Positions 42,345-54,546 of a stretch of DNA of 64,000 nucleotides are shown piece by piece. The notes under the pieces are model-generated. The model saw nothing but the letters and a program-made list of their open reading frames with translations. It was not told the DNA's origin and ran no database searches. How positions within the stretch are numbered: the first letter of the stretch is position 1; each line of letters begins with the position of its first letter. A program made the translations under genes and the position numbers. Source of the stretch: Sorex araneus (taxonomy: Eukaryota > Chordata > Mammalia > Eulipotyphla > Soricidae); contig NC_073306.1 in NCBI RefSeq assembly GCF_027595985.1, forward strand, positions 194,834,000 through 194,897,999, given 5' to 3'.

Positions 42345-43390
42345 TAAGAAATCAATTGACTATGACCCAGCAATACCACTTCTAGGAATATATCCCAAGT
42401 GTGCAAAAAAGTACAGTAGAAATGACATCTGCAATTGTATGTTCATTGCAGCACTGTTCACAATAGCCAGAATCTGGAAACAACCTGAGTGCCCAAAAAC
42501 AGACAACTGGTTAAAGAAACTTTGGGACATCAACACAACAGAATACTATGTAGCTATTAGGAAAGATGAAGTCATGAAATTTGCTTATCAGTGGATGGTC
42601 GTGGGGAGTATCATGCTAAGTGAAATGAGTCAGAACAGATATAGAATGACTGCACTCATTTTTGGAATATAAAATATCATAATATGAGATGGGCTTGAGT
42701 GATAGCACAGCGGTAGGGTATTCACCTTGCACGCGACCGACCCGGATTCGATTCCTCTGCCCCTCTCGGAGAGCCCAGCAAGCTACTGAGTGTATCGCAC
42801 CTGCAAGGCAGAGCCTGGCAAGCTACCCATGGGGTATTCGATACGCCAAAAACAGTAACAATAGGTTCACAATGAAGGGTTACTGGTGCCCGCTCAAGCA
42901 AATCGATGAGCAACTGGATGACTGTAACTGTGACTGACTGTGATTGTGATAATATAAGACAGACATCTAAGTACAGTGGAGACAGGGTTGGAAAAACTGC
43001 TCCACCGTTGGAAGCCTGCCTCAGGAGCTGGGGGAGAAGGCAGCTGGGATAGAGAAGGGATCACTAAGTCAATGATGGTTGGAGGGATGTCTCGGGATGG
43101 GAGATATGTGCTGAAATTAGATAAAGGACAAAACATGATGGCCTCTCATTATCTGTATTACAAACCATAATGCCCATAAGTAGAGAAAGAGTAAGAGGGA
43201 AACTATCGTCCATGGAGGCAGGAGAAGAGGTAGGATTGGTGTGTGGGGTGGGGGAGTAGGGATACTGGGGACATTGGTGGTGGAAAATGTGCACTGGTGG
43301 AGGGATGGGTGTTGGATAATTGCATGACTGAAACTCGAACATGAAAGATTTGTAAGTATAGCTCACAGTTATTCAATAATAAAAAAAGGG
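42345..43390 (+). mobile_element. L1 ORF2 C-terminus and 3' UTR, split by a SINE
   Basis: The open frame 42439-42672 reads MFIAALFTIARIWKQPECP, then NTTEYYVAIRKDEVMKFAYQ, the C-terminus of L1 ORF2. Upstream 'aatatatcccaagtgtgcaa' encodes the GIYP motif region. The 3' UTR resumes at about 42950 after a SINE and ends at 43390 with an A-run. Confidence 0.85.
42689..42948 (+). mobile_element. SOR long-form SINE, near complete, in L1 3' UTR
   Basis: Head 'ggcttgagtgatagcacagc', 'gcacgcgaccgacccggatt', body 'cagagcctggcaagctaccc', tail 'ttactggtgcccgctcaagc ... gatgagcaactggatgactg'. Flanks share ataatat(g/a)aga, a probable TSD. Confidence 0.88.
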
Positions 43391-43689
43391 AATATACATT
43401 TGCTAAGTACTATTCCAGATTTTTTTTTAAAAAAGAAGGAATCGTTGACATCTACAGCCTAGAGACCAAGAATCCTAAAAACAAAAACAAAAAATCTTTA
43501 CAAAGACCAGAGAGACAGTACATGTGTAAAGGCAGTGATATAGTGATAATATTTCTAGTCATTGTGCATGAACATTATACTATTCATATTTATACATTAT
43601 ACTTTTATACATTATATTTTTTACATTATACTTTTATATCACATTATATTAATGGTTCTATACAAATTTTATCTTTGTTATAAGTCCTT

Positions 43690-43890
43690 AGAGAGATTCA
43701 GTGGGATTTTTCTGGGAATTATATTGAATTTATATAGTAGTTTAGGTTAGTTAGGTTGCTCAGGAGTTACTCCTAGCTCTGCACTCAGAAAGTACTCCTG
43801 ATGTTGCTCAGGGGACCATATGGGATGCAGGGAATCAAACCTGGGTCCACAGCCTGCAAGGCAAATGTCCTCCCTGCTCATTTCGATGCC
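43690..43890 (-). mobile_element. L1 scrap and SOR SINE fragment
   Basis: 43690-43745 resembles reverse L1 (ggaattatattgaatttata). 43750-43885 is a reverse SINE without its 5' end ('gctcaggagttactcctagc', 'aaacctgggtccacagcctg'). Confidence 0.6.
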
Positions 43891-43899
43891 AGGGTAACT

Positions 43900-45770
43900 T
43901 CACCACTTTCCCCAGGTCCATCCCTCTCCCACAATGGGACCTCCCTTTTGAGGTGTCAGGAACTACAGCAACTGAAGCCTGAGTCAAGTAATTATGACCA
44001 ATGCCCAGGAGTAAATATATTTCAGAGTCTATCAACTCCCAAATATTAGGAGTATAGCATTAGCAGTCTTTCCATATATAACCAAAGAACATTACTCTAT
44101 AGTACAATTTAAAAACGCTACAGGGGAAATAGAAAAGCAGGTACAAATACATAGCCCTTCAAATACATAGCACTACAAATACAAAGTCTAGAATTACCAA
44201 AAAGTTTTGGCTTATAAGTAAACAAAACTGACTTGGGGAACTGTGAAAATGAGAGGTAAAACACAAAGAAAAGGTTAAAGATAAACTTTAAATTAGGGAT
44301 ACTAGCAAGAGCATGGTAATATCTGAGATGGAAAAGGGGCAACTCATAGATGAAGCTCAAAACACTTAGGGTTAATATCCAACAGTGTACATCAGAAATA
44401 AAGAGTATAAACTTGCTTTGTGACTCTAGATGAGTAAGATCATTCAGTATTTGTTTTCCTTTTGACTTATTTCACTAAACATGATGCCCTTTGGTTCCTA
44501 AATGGGCATATTTTGGTCACAGTGCTTGACCTCGTAGCAATTCTGTTCACTTTGACCACTTGTCATTCTGTTCTCCTTCTTTGTTGCTGTTCCTTCCCAA
44601 TCTCTTAAAAGGACTTTTCCACTCCCATCTACTTTGAAAAGCACTGGATTTTCACATAACTGAATCTTAGACTCAGAGGTCTCATTTTACACCAGAGACA
44701 GCAAATTAGCACTTATTACCTCAATCCTATTGTCTAGTACTGTGCCTAAAAAAAAACATTAAATACTCAAAAGTATTTGCTTGAAAAGTTAATTCATTTT
44801 AAGACTATAATTCACTGGTTATTTTTTGAGGCCATGATATATAAATTCTATCAGATTCTCAAAAGAATTCATAGCCTGTAAAAACTTCAAACTAAAGCTA
44901 ATATGATATTTTTAAGGGACAGACCTACAGGGTTAAGTGATGTCACCTATAGCTTATAAAACATTTTCTTGAATCCTGATATCCTGAGTCATTTCTGAAA
45001 AAAAAATAATATAACTTATTGTTTTTCTGCAGTCTCTCATTTGGGGAATGACAAGAATTTTCCCCTTTAACGGTACTTATTTCTTCTGACCCAACTTTAT
45101 AATTACATTATTACAAGTAATCTGCTTTCAGACAAATTTTTCTGGTGTAAGAAATTACTCAGCCTTCTTAATTTTCCTTGTTTATTTTGGTCAAAATCCA
45201 TCTGACTGCTTGGTTTCTCGAGCTAGGACATGTCCCATTTCTAGCTTGGGGTTGGAAGCATGTCTCCAACGAACTCTCAATACATGACCCTTCCCTGAAT
45301 CATCTGCTGCTCAGACTGTCACAAAACAGTGATTCAATCAGAATGAGCTATTCACTAGTGCTGTGCTTCATACTGGTGACAGAATCCAAGTCTGCTCACT
45401 TGGGGCCCAAATCCAACAGAGGCAGGAACTAAACTCTGCTTCCATGAAAAATAAAAGAAAATCAAGGAAATGCCTCCCCTATGCATTTAGTGAACATAAT
45501 ACCCAGGGGGAATATGGATTCCCCTGTGTGAGGAGCTGCTTTTTCATAAAACAAGACTTAAATCATTAATGTTCCCTTCCTTTAAAAAAAAAAAAAAACT
45601 ATGTGTGGACAGGGATTTTTATCGCTTTTGGTCATCATTTTATTGCCAGGGACTACAATTCCAGCAGCACAGAGAAAAGAAAAGACTAAAGAAATATAAA
45701 GCAAGGGTCCAAGAACCCTCTATCAAGTTCAAGAGAAACACATAATCAGGAATTAATGAAGAAATCGAAA
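43900..45770. other. Intergenic sequence, largely single-copy
   Basis: About 1.9 kb with no recognised gene. A TATAAAA-like site at about 44956 has no convincing downstream exon. 44410-44480 includes a weak reverse L1-like scrap (atttcactaaacatgatgcc). Confidence 0.4.
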
Positions 45771-45777
45771 AGATAAT

Positions 45778-46139
45778 CACTGTATCACTGTCATCCCATT
45801 GCTCATCAATTTGCTTGAGCGAGCACCAGTAATTTCTCCATCGTGAGACTTGTTACTGTTTTTGGCAATACTCCCCAAAGCACTGTACAAATTCATTGCG
45901 ACCCTTATAAAGATACCCTTGACATTCTTCAAAGAAATGGAGCAAGCTATGGAGAGTATCTCACCCGCACAGCAGATCCTGGCAAGCTACCAGGATTGAA
46001 CATTGAATACGTATTGAATACGTTTTTGGCGTATTCAATATGCCAAAAACAGTAGCTTGCCAGGCTCTCCAAGAGGGGCAGAGGAATTGAACCCCGAGCA
46101 GCTGTGTGCAAGGTCAACACCCTACCCGCTCCAGGCCCT
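45778..46139 (-). mobile_element. Chimeric SINE/L1/SINE insertion with TSD
   Basis: Bounded by aaaagataat (45768-45777 and 46140-46149). The left part is the reverse long-form SINE tail (catcccattgctcatcaatt). At about 45875-45950 a plus-strand L1 ORF2 piece is embedded (encodes ILPKALYKFIATLIKIP and TFFKEMEQA). Then come SINE body pieces in both orientations, including a palindromic stretch (gtattgaatacg ... cgtattcaatatgcc), and finally the reverse SINE head ('ccctacccgctccaggcc'). Confidence 0.7.
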
Positions 46140-46149
46140 AAAAGATAAT

Positions 46150-47235
46150 ATTTTGACAGCACAATTTGTTAAACATGCTTTCCTTGCTCCACTTCACATT
46201 TCTTGCTCCCCTATCAAAGATTAGATGATCATATATTTGGGGCGGTGTGTCAGAATGTTCAACCCTGTTCCATTGGTCTGCAGCTCTGCCTTTGTTCCAG
46301 TACCATGCTGTTTTAATTACTATCACTTTGTAGTACAGTTTGAAGTTGGGGAGGTTGATTCCTCCCATTTTTCTTTTTCCCAAGAATTCATTTAGCTATT
46401 CATGGGTGCTTATTGTTCCATATGAATTTCAGGATTGCTAAAAAAATTAGAAATTGAGCTCCCATTTGATCTAGCAATACCACTCCTGGGAATATATCCC
46501 GGAGAGGCAAAAAGGTATAGTAGAAATGACATTTGCATTTCTCTGTTCATTGCAGCGCTGTTTACAATAGCCACAATGTGGAAAAAACCGGAGTGCCCAA
46601 AAACAGGTGACTGGCTAAAGAAACTTTCGTACATCTACACAATGGAATACTATGCAGCTGTTAGAAAAGATGAAGTCATGAAATTTGCATATAAGTGGAT
46701 CAACATGGAAAGTATCATGTTAAGTGAAATGAGTCAGAAAGAAAGAGACAGACATAGAAAGATTGCATTCATATGTGGAATATAATGTAGCAGAGAGGTA
46801 CGATCTAGCAATGATGCAACTTCTGGCAGAAATTTCTCTGGACTTAGTTACTAAAATACTAAAATACAGAAATTCAAAACCTCATGGCCACTATTGTGGC
46901 CACACGACCTCCTATCTCTTCATTCTCAGCAATGGAAAACAAATTATCAAATGCTTCCTTTCCAGCAGGTCTGACTTTGGGAGGGGGGGGGAAATTCCAA
47001 ACAATAATAGTGAGTTTTTTGTTGAAATGTTGAATGTAATCAAAGTAAAGAGAAAGTAAAGTGAAATTTATCAGCTACACAGGCAAGGTGGGGGGCTGGA
47101 GAAGTGGGGGTGTGGGGGGAGGTTTACTGTGGTTCTTGGTGGTGGAATATGTGCACTGGTGAAGAGCATTATGTAACTGAGACTTAAGCCTGAAAGCTTT
47201 GTAACTTTCCACATAGTGATTCAATAAAAAAAAAT
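46150..47235 (+). mobile_element. Twin-primed L1: inverted ORF2 segment then sense 3' end
   Basis: 46150-46435 encodes, on the minus strand, L1 ORF2 sequence ([20 protein letters not shown], '[17 protein letters not shown]'). At about 46436 the orientation flips: the plus strand reads LEIELPFDLAIPLLGIYPGE, then LFIAALFTIATMWKKPECP and MEYYAAVRKDEVMKFAYKW, the ORF2 C-terminus, followed by the 3' UTR and an A-tail at 47227-47236. The ORF2 portion between the two segments is missing. Confidence 0.85.
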
Positions 47236-47239
47236 TTAA

Positions 47240-48896
47240 ATAATAATTTCTAAATAATAAGAAAATAATATTTTCACAAATAATAATAATATAAATGAGT
47301 AATATGAACAAAAATTCTACAGATATTTAAAATCAGTTATGTCTCCAATTTGTCCTCCATTGATTCCCTTATCACTTTAAGTGATAGGAAACAACAATTG
47401 TTTTATAGCTATACACTTGGTCTCTCTGGCTTTTGATGAGTATTGTACTCTTTGTGCTATTAATGAATCTCATTTTTCTCTTAAAATCAGCTCAAGGAAC
47501 TCCTCATCTATTAGGCTTCCTCTGACTTCTGCCCTCAAATATTAATCACACTCCCCTCATATCTGTGAATGTTTTTATTATTGTATTTCACAAGCATATA
47601 ATTTGTTAAACATTGAAATTTGTGTGTCCGCTCCTATAGAATATTTCCTCATTTGTATCTGGATAGTAACAAAGTTGATTACATAATTAATTAGATAATT
47701 AAAGAAAAATTTCTGGGAACGTGTCATTGAGGCAATTTTTCACTAACAGGCATTCTACACCCTAATATAAGCTAAATTCCTAATGGCCTGCTGTATGAAA
47801 TCTTGAATTACACAAATTCATCATTGATTTGAACTCAGAAGTTGCTAGAGATGGTAAGTCTCAAAAGTCCAGGTAAAGTCCAGAACCCTGAAAGCTTAGG
47901 GTTAGCACCTAATAGTTCTTTTAGTAAACCAAACTTAAATGAACCTCTATATTTCTATAGATTATAGCACATTTTCCCTGTTTAAAATTAAAGCAAATAT
48001 TCAACATTTTGGGGAGTCAATTTTTTCCATATTGTTCAAAATTTAAAATACCCACATCTTTTAATACAGAACTTCTGGAACTAAAACTTACAGAAATACT
48101 ACCATGTGTGTAAAGAAAATATCATAAATAATTTATAACATTACTCAGTGTACTACTTTCATAACTAAAAAATACTAAAATTAAATAAATATGAAATAAA
48201 AGGCCATAAACATGAAATGAACATATTAAAATATAATTTTTAAATAAATTATACTGCTGATATAAATAATCTTCCTATTTCATGTTAGGCAAAGTAATTT
48301 GCAAAGCAGCATAAATAATGTATCTCATTTTTTAAGTTACACACAGTGCTGTATATTTTGATGGTTTGTCTGTTCTTACAAACATGAGAAAACAGGAACA
48401 CAGGGAAGTTCTTTCAGAGATAAATGTGAACAAGAATTTTAATTTTTTGTCTGCACTTTTTTTAATTATACAAGTCACTTCTTTCTGAAATACCCTTTAT
48501 TCAAACAGTAGACACTGAGTAACATAATGTCTACAACTAATAACTCACTTAATGAAACGTTGGGAAATGAACTAAACCAAATGATTTCACAGGCAGCTAA
48601 GTCCTGATTGGTCTCTCTCAGTTGCCAAGTTCTTATAGTTGGATTTAAATTCCTTCTCAAATACTAGGTTCATCAAAGGGTAAAAAATTCACCAGAAACT
48701 GGAGAAGCCAACCTATTTGAATATTATCTCACCTGTATATTTTGCCTGTTAAGAGAAAGGTAACATTAACTGACCATATTTCAAATAGAATATGATCCTT
48801 TTTAAAAAGTAGCATTTTCTCTCAAACAAAAAGAACTGAGTTTTAGAGAAACCATCTATTTTGCTGTAGTCTTTTTGCATTTGTGTTTTGTTACAG
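47240..48896 (+). other. AMTN upstream region, no repeat recognised
   Basis: Single-copy-looking sequence ahead of AMTN exon 2. A possible untranslated exon 1 would be about 48670-48759 (TTTAAA at about 48643, donor AAG|GTAACA at 48759/48760). I cannot support it by comparison. Confidence 0.3.
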
Positions 48897-48911
48897 GTAA
48901 CAATTTGAAAC

Positions 48912-48965
48912 ATGAAGACTACGATTCTACTGCTTTGTCTTTTAGGATCAACTCAGTCATTACCA
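48912..48965 (+). CDS. AMTN: AMTN coding exon 2: signal peptide
   Basis: Amelotin is a secreted SCPP protein of maturation-stage ameloblasts and junctional epithelium, found at the basal lamina on enamel. This exon encodes MKTTILLLCLLGSTQSLP, close to human MRSTILLFCLLGSTRSLP. Acceptor ttacag at 48896, donor CCA|GTAAGT, phase 0. The eight coding exons in this window give a 207-residue protein (human 209). Every splice site follows GT-AG, all junctions are phase 0 except the last (phase 1), and no stop interrupts it. The gene therefore looks intact and functional. Confidence 0.95.
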
Positions 48966-51428
48966 GTAAGTACAATGGTTTATTCTGTTTCATGCACTGT
49001 TCTATCACTAATTGTGGGTCTACTTTCCTCCTTCAAACCTATTCTTTTTTTAGACTCATGCCTTTAGCTTTCTGTTCTTATTTTCCAAGGTGAAAGATGA
49101 TCTGATCGCATATTTGAATATACTTGCATCTTAAAAATGCATCACTAACCAGAAGACAGCTCAGGGGGCTGGAGCACATACCTTGCAAGCACAGGCCAGG
49201 GTTCAATCCCTGGCACTAGATTACCTCCAACCACTGCCAGGGGTGGCTATGGTGGTCCCAGGACACCTGGAGAGGCAAAAATAAATTAATTGATTGAATT
49301 AAATTAAATTATACCATCTTTATTGTGGGATAATTTCAATTCTTTTGCCAGAAGAATGAAATATATAATATACATTATAATATATCATAAATTATATCTA
49401 CTCAAAATGAGTATTGTATTTTCAAAACAGTGCAAAGGCTTGAGTGAGGTAAGGTAATTTCCCCAGTGTTTGGGGAAATAGCACTTCAAATAGAGGAAAT
49501 GGAAGTGAGGCTTAATTAACACTTCCTAGAAACTAATTTTGCTCTGAACTAAATAAGTAAACCACATTTTCTAATTGTCTAAAATCAAAAACGAAACATT
49601 TTGACAGCATAAATTCTCAAAAGCTTACCCAGTCATTCAGTACCAAGGAAATATCACAAAAAATGTCTATATATTTTACTTAGAACATTTCATCACAGAT
49701 ATATTCACATATATTTTACAGGTTTGTAAGGGGAGGTTACAAGGGGGGGAAGTACACATTTTCAAATATATACTTCATCTAGGCACCCCTCAATATTTTA
49801 GGATTGGGAGATGTGGGTCAGATCTACACCCAACAGTGCTCAGAAATGATTCCCAACTCTGTGCTCAGAGGTTGTTCCAGGCGGTGATTGCAGGGGAGAG
49901 AGAGCCTGTCAGAGACAGTCACGTGATAATGGAGGGTCAGTCACAAGCAAAGTAAACTCCTGAATTCCTGGATTGTCTCTCTGGACCCCTTAAATACTTG
50001 ATAGAGATTAGTAATTTGTATCTCTGAAGAGACTTCCCTTTGATTCTTGAATGTACACACAAAGTAAAAAGAAGAATTTTCTATGATATAAAACAAAACG
50101 AACCCTTTCTTAGCTGAATCTCAGGTTCACTGGGCATTTCTTTAACCATCCACCACAATAAGAACTTAATTCAGGTGCTGTGCAAGTTTCTGAAATAAAA
50201 TGGTAAGAACAACAAATAAAATGACTCCTCATGATATACACAAAGACTATAGATGCTTATAAGTAATTTTTAAGAAATATTAAATCATGACTACTATTCT
50301 TTGAAGGAGGTGAACAGAATGACTTTATGGGAGGTGGGAGTGCAGATGCAAATAACCAACCTCCCATTTTTATCCCAAATTTTTGAAAATAAGTCATCAG
50401 CAAAAGTTTAGTTTCTTAAAAAGGAAAGTAAGAAACTCAGGATTTTAAACTTTACTAAATAAGCTTACTAATATTTCTTCTAAATATAATGCCTCTGCTA
50501 TATTTAAAGTATTATATATATGCACATATATACATGTGTAGCTTTTCACTGTCAAAAATCAACATAAAAATTTCTGGGACTACCACTTTTATTCATAAGA
50601 AGTAACAGACAGGTTAAGTGCTAATAGAAATAATGACTGAACAGCTAAAGAGTTAGTGGTGAGGGGTTATGGGAGGTAACAAAAAAATGTCTATTATGTA
50701 CAGTAAAGATGTTTAACAAATGACAAATCAGATTACATAGACAAAGCTTTTTCATTATTATTTCTATACAAGCTTAAAAATTATAAAGGCATGCAAATAA
50801 ATCCATTTGCAACATGAACAATTAAAACATTGTTCGTGTTGTTTTTAGCCATTGTCTTTAGCACATCACACCTAATAGGGTGTATGTTAGAAAGTGGACA
50901 GGTGCTGTGTTCAGGAGTCACTCCATAGCAAAGTCAACCCGGCAAAGGCTAGAGTGGGGAAAGGGAATGAGCCGATCTCTGGGGAAATGACGATCCAGAT
51001 AGAGAAAACGGAGGTAAGAGTGTGACGGGCGAGACTCCTCTGCCCCACAAGCAGCAAGTGGCTTGTACAGCACTAGTAGGGGGAGTGAGAAGAGTTGAGG
51101 GGAGATAAAAGATCAGATAGAAAATCTGGGGGCCTAAGGCCAGAAGACCTTGGGGCTATAGGAGGTTTTCTGACTGTTAGTGAAAACTGAGGTGAATTCA
51201 GAAGCTGTACAGAATTATCAAAGATCAGAGAGTTGCTTTCTAAGGACGCTCTGGTTGGTTTGCTGACAAGGACTGTTAGACAATGAGAAGGCTCACTTAT
51301 AATTATGTAAGCTTACAAGTTAAAGGGCTCTTTGAAGAGACGCATCAATTTTACCTCTTAAAGAATGGGGGAGAAAATTCCAGAGTAAGCCAGGAGTTAG
51401 TAGTAGCTCCAGGGATGTAAGGAAGTGA

Positions 51429-51620
51429 GTTGAGGGGCCAGAGCAATAGCACAGAGGGGAGGGCGTTTGCCTTGCATGCGGCCAACACGGGTTCAATCCT
51501 CCACAACCCACATGGTCCTGAGAGCACCGCTGGGAGTGATCCCTGAGTACAGAGCCATGAGTAAGCTCTAAGCATCGCAGGTGTAACCCAAAAAGCAAAT
51601 AATTAAACAAATTGAAAGAA
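51429..51620 (+). mobile_element. SOR-type SINE in AMTN intron 2
   Basis: 'ggggccagagcaatagcaca', 'gggcgtttgccttgcatgcg', 'acgggttcaatcctccacaa', 3' body and an A/G-rich tail. 'aagtgagttga' occurs on both flanks (about 51423 and 51630). Confidence 0.88.
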
Positions 51621-51884
51621 AGAAAAAAGAAAGTGAGTTGATACCGTGCTGAAAGCCACACGGCAAGGCCCTCCAGGATTTGACTAGTTAGGCTCAACCT
51701 GTCTAGAGAAGGCTCACCTAAATGCGGCTGCACATACACTGAGAGGAACTAATGGAAGGATTTCTTTCTTCAAGGATTTCAAACACTCGCCTATATCATA
51801 GAACAAGCTCTCCCCCTTGCCTTTTCACCTTGGCATATCTATTTGCCTATCTGATCCTCAGTGTCCTTAGCTAGGAAGAGAACC

Positions 51885-52075
51885 ATACAGGGACTGGAGA
51901 GGTAGTATAGCCAGCAGGGCACTTACCTTGAACATGGCTGTCCAGAGTTTGATTTCCAGCAACCAATATGGCCCTCCAAGCCCTGCCAGGAGTGATCCCT
52001 GGGCAAAGAATAAGCCCTGAGCAAAGCTGGGTGTGGCCCAAAAACCAATCGATCAATAACTAAATAAATAAATAC
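51885..52075 (+). mobile_element. SOR-like SINE in AMTN intron 2
   Basis: 'gggactggagaggtagtata', 'gccaggagtgatccctgggc', 'gctgggtgtggcccaaaaac' and an (AAAT)n tail. Confidence 0.8.
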
Positions 52076-53174
52076 TATGCAACTAGATTATGTGGCTGGC
52101 AAAGAGATTTCACCCTGAAATTTTGTGACTGGTTTGGAGAGGTTGGGGTGGGGTTTTTTTGTAATTCATTATAATTTTGGTGATGTTTGCAATGGTGTTG
52201 GCATTTGTGGTCTTGGTGGTCTTGGTCTTGCTTTACTTCACCAGGAGAGTGCCCAAGATGCCCACACACACACACCCACGCCCCTGTGAGAACCCTAATG
52301 CAGTGATTCTTTCCCCTGACCAGAAAGGGTTTCATCCATGGATGACTTGTCAGACATGAGGTATACACAAGGTACTTTATAATAATACAGTAGAAATCAT
52401 GACTTCTCAAGAATTGGGGGAAGGACAAATTTGTACATAGGTAATGTAATGCAGGCTATGTCCTTTTAAGAAAGATAATGCAATTACAGAGCAGAAACTT
52501 GGAATTTGGAGCTCTATTGGTTTACAAAGGCAATACCAGAGAATTAGATTTTTAAAAAATGATGTTCTTAAGATTCTACTATTATGGCTATGTATCCATT
52601 TTGTTTTGTTTTAATTGGTCAATTGATTTTAAGTGATCTAGCTCTTTTATAGCATTTGCCTGTTTGTATGGGATAAGGTGGCATGTTATTTGTCATACAT
52701 CTTCTGTGACATTTTTGTGTCAGAATCTCACCCTGGGCATGGTTTGTTCTCACAAAGCAAAAGTCTTTCATGGATATTTTTCTGATAATAAATGCCGATA
52801 ATAAGTAAGTTTATTTCAATCTGTGTGACAGTGAAAAATTTAGTGCCCTGGGTTTTTACAGTGATATTAGTAAAAATAAAATATCACATTTATCAGCAAT
52901 TTTTAAAATGCAGATGCTTTAGTTTCCCTCTTTCCTCTCTCCTTCCCCTCCACATATCTGCTTTGGCATTGCATACCATGCTGCCCTTTCACTTCGTATA
53001 AAGCTTAAAATGCTCCAGGGAATTTTAAAACTGCTCTGGAACACATGGAGTCTTAAAACACATATTCTTGTATTTTGGAAGAATATTTGGAACAATGTAA
53101 AAACTGCTTGAAAGAAATAAAAACAAAACTTGAAACCCATTCCTACCTCTTCCAATATTTCTTTCTTATCACAG

Positions 53175-53258
53175 ATGCAGCTCAACCATGCTTTAGGACT
53201 TCCTCCAATAAATTTGGTTCCAGATCAGGCAACACTGAACCAACAGCAGTCAAATCAG
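53175..53258 (+). CDS. AMTN: AMTN coding exon 3
   Basis: 28 codons: MQLNHALGLPPINLVPDQ, then ATLNQQQSNQ. Human amelotin has QLKPALGLPPTKLAPDQ and NQQQSNQ in the same place. Acceptor cttatcacag, donor CAG|GTAAGA. This is the start of the mature protein, rich in Gln/Pro/Leu as is typical of P/Q-rich SCPPs. Confidence 0.95.
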
Positions 53259-53633
53259 GTAAGAGCCCTGAAACAGAGAACATTTGAGAGCAACAGAGGA
53301 AACATTCTCAGACTAGCAGATTTAAAACTTAAAAGTGCGCAGTCTCTTGGCTGATCAAGAGAAATGATTTCTTGTAGAGATATTTAAAAAAACAAACACC
53401 AACACAGTTTTTGATGCCTTTCATAAAGATATATTTATCTTGGGGAAAGCAAAGCATCCTAATTCTTTGTCCCTCTGTCCAAATAATAAGTTGACCCAGA
53501 AATCAAATCTACTAAAATTTGAAAAGGCACTGTGATACCTATTAACCAAGTTTTGTTAACTATGCTTTTGAAGTCCTGATATCATTCATGGTGTTTGCCA
53601 AAGCCTATAGAAATCAATATGTAACCTGTAAAA

Positions 53634-53735
53634 ATATCACTGTCACTGTCATCCCGTTGCTCATCGATTTGTTCGAGCGGGCATCACGGCCGCATGAAAG
53701 GCGAATGCCCAACCGCTGTGCTATCACTCCAGCCC
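53634..53735 (-). mobile_element. Internally deleted SOR SINE with 11-bp TSD
   Basis: Only the tail (tgtcatcccgttgctcatcg, 'ttgttcgagcgggcatc') and head ('aaccgctgtgctatcactcc') remain, joined directly. Bounded by aacctgtaaaa at 53623-53633 and 53736-53746. In AMTN intron 3. Confidence 0.88.
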
Positions 53736-53835
53736 AACCTGTAAAATTAATTAAGACAAATTTCCTCAAGGTATTTTCTATTCCACTATTGCTGATGAAC
53801 TCATGTGTCACTGAAAAAGTCTGTTTCTCAGACTT

Positions 53836-53897
53836 TAAAGAGCTTTAAAGAGCTCTTTAAAGAGATGAAGGAGTAGCCTTTAAAGAGCTACTCCTTC
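53836..53897 (+). repeat. Short tandem repeat and perfect hairpin
   Basis: Copies of a tttaaagagc unit (53834-53860) are followed by a perfect 11-bp inverted repeat: gaaggagtagc (53867-53877) and gctactccttc (53887-53897), with a 9-nt loop made of the same tttaaa motif. In AMTN intron 3. Confidence 0.7.
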
Positions 53898-54480
53898 GTC
53901 CCTCTCCAGCCTTTGCTCACCTCTGGTGGACCCCTTTTTATCTATACCTAGAATTTCTGAATTAATACAATCAGATAACATGAGAGTACAAAGTCCTCTT
54001 TTTAATATGTAGACATAATTAAGAATACAAATCACAATACTTCTTACTCTTTAAGAAGCATGAAGATTATATAATGTGAGGAACTCTTTAAGAGAAGAAT
54101 GTAGGGGTTCTGCATATGACTCAACAGTAGAACACAGATATTACATGTGTGGGGCTCTGGATTCAATCCAACAGCATACACACACAGAATAATAATTAGA
54201 CATATAAGACTAAATACAAAAATAAATAATTCATAATAAAATATAAGTGAATTACACATTTTCAAATAATAACTACCATAAACTCAACATATTGGCAAAG
54301 GTCATGCCTACGGCCATGAAAGAGTGGATGCTAGTGTAAATCTTTAGGCTTCAGCTCCATTTACCTTTTTTTATAAAACCATTTGTGCTGGAAATATAAG
54401 TTACTTGAGGAGATCCTCTATTGATACCAGAGAGGAAATGAACAATCTATATCTCATGCATCAATTTCAATGTCCCACAG

Positions 54481-54546
54481 GTCTTCCCTTCATTAAGTCT
54501 AATACCATTGACACAAATACTCACTCTGGGGTCAGATCTACAACTG
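54481..54546 (+). CDS. AMTN: AMTN coding exon 4
   Basis: 22 codons: VFPSLSLIPLTQILTLGSDL then QL. Human has VFPSLSLIPLTQMLTLGPDL. Acceptor atgtcccacag, donor CTG|GTAAGT. Hydrophobic, Leu-rich, the most conserved stretch of the protein. Confidence 0.95.

Larger units (their letters stand above)
48966..53174 (+). other. AMTN intron 2, mostly single-copy with SINE fragments
   Basis: Contents: SINE fragment 49155-49290 (+), old SINE about 49800-49990 (-), SINE 51429-51620 (+), SINE 51885-52075 (+). The remainder, including 49.3-49.8, 50.0-51.4 and 52.1-53.17 kb, shows no recognised feature. Confidence 0.6.

Noticed and set aside
44950-45000. TATAAAA at about 44956 as AMTN promoter
   Set aside because: No convincing donor-bearing exon follows and it is 4 kb from exon 2; evidence too thin.
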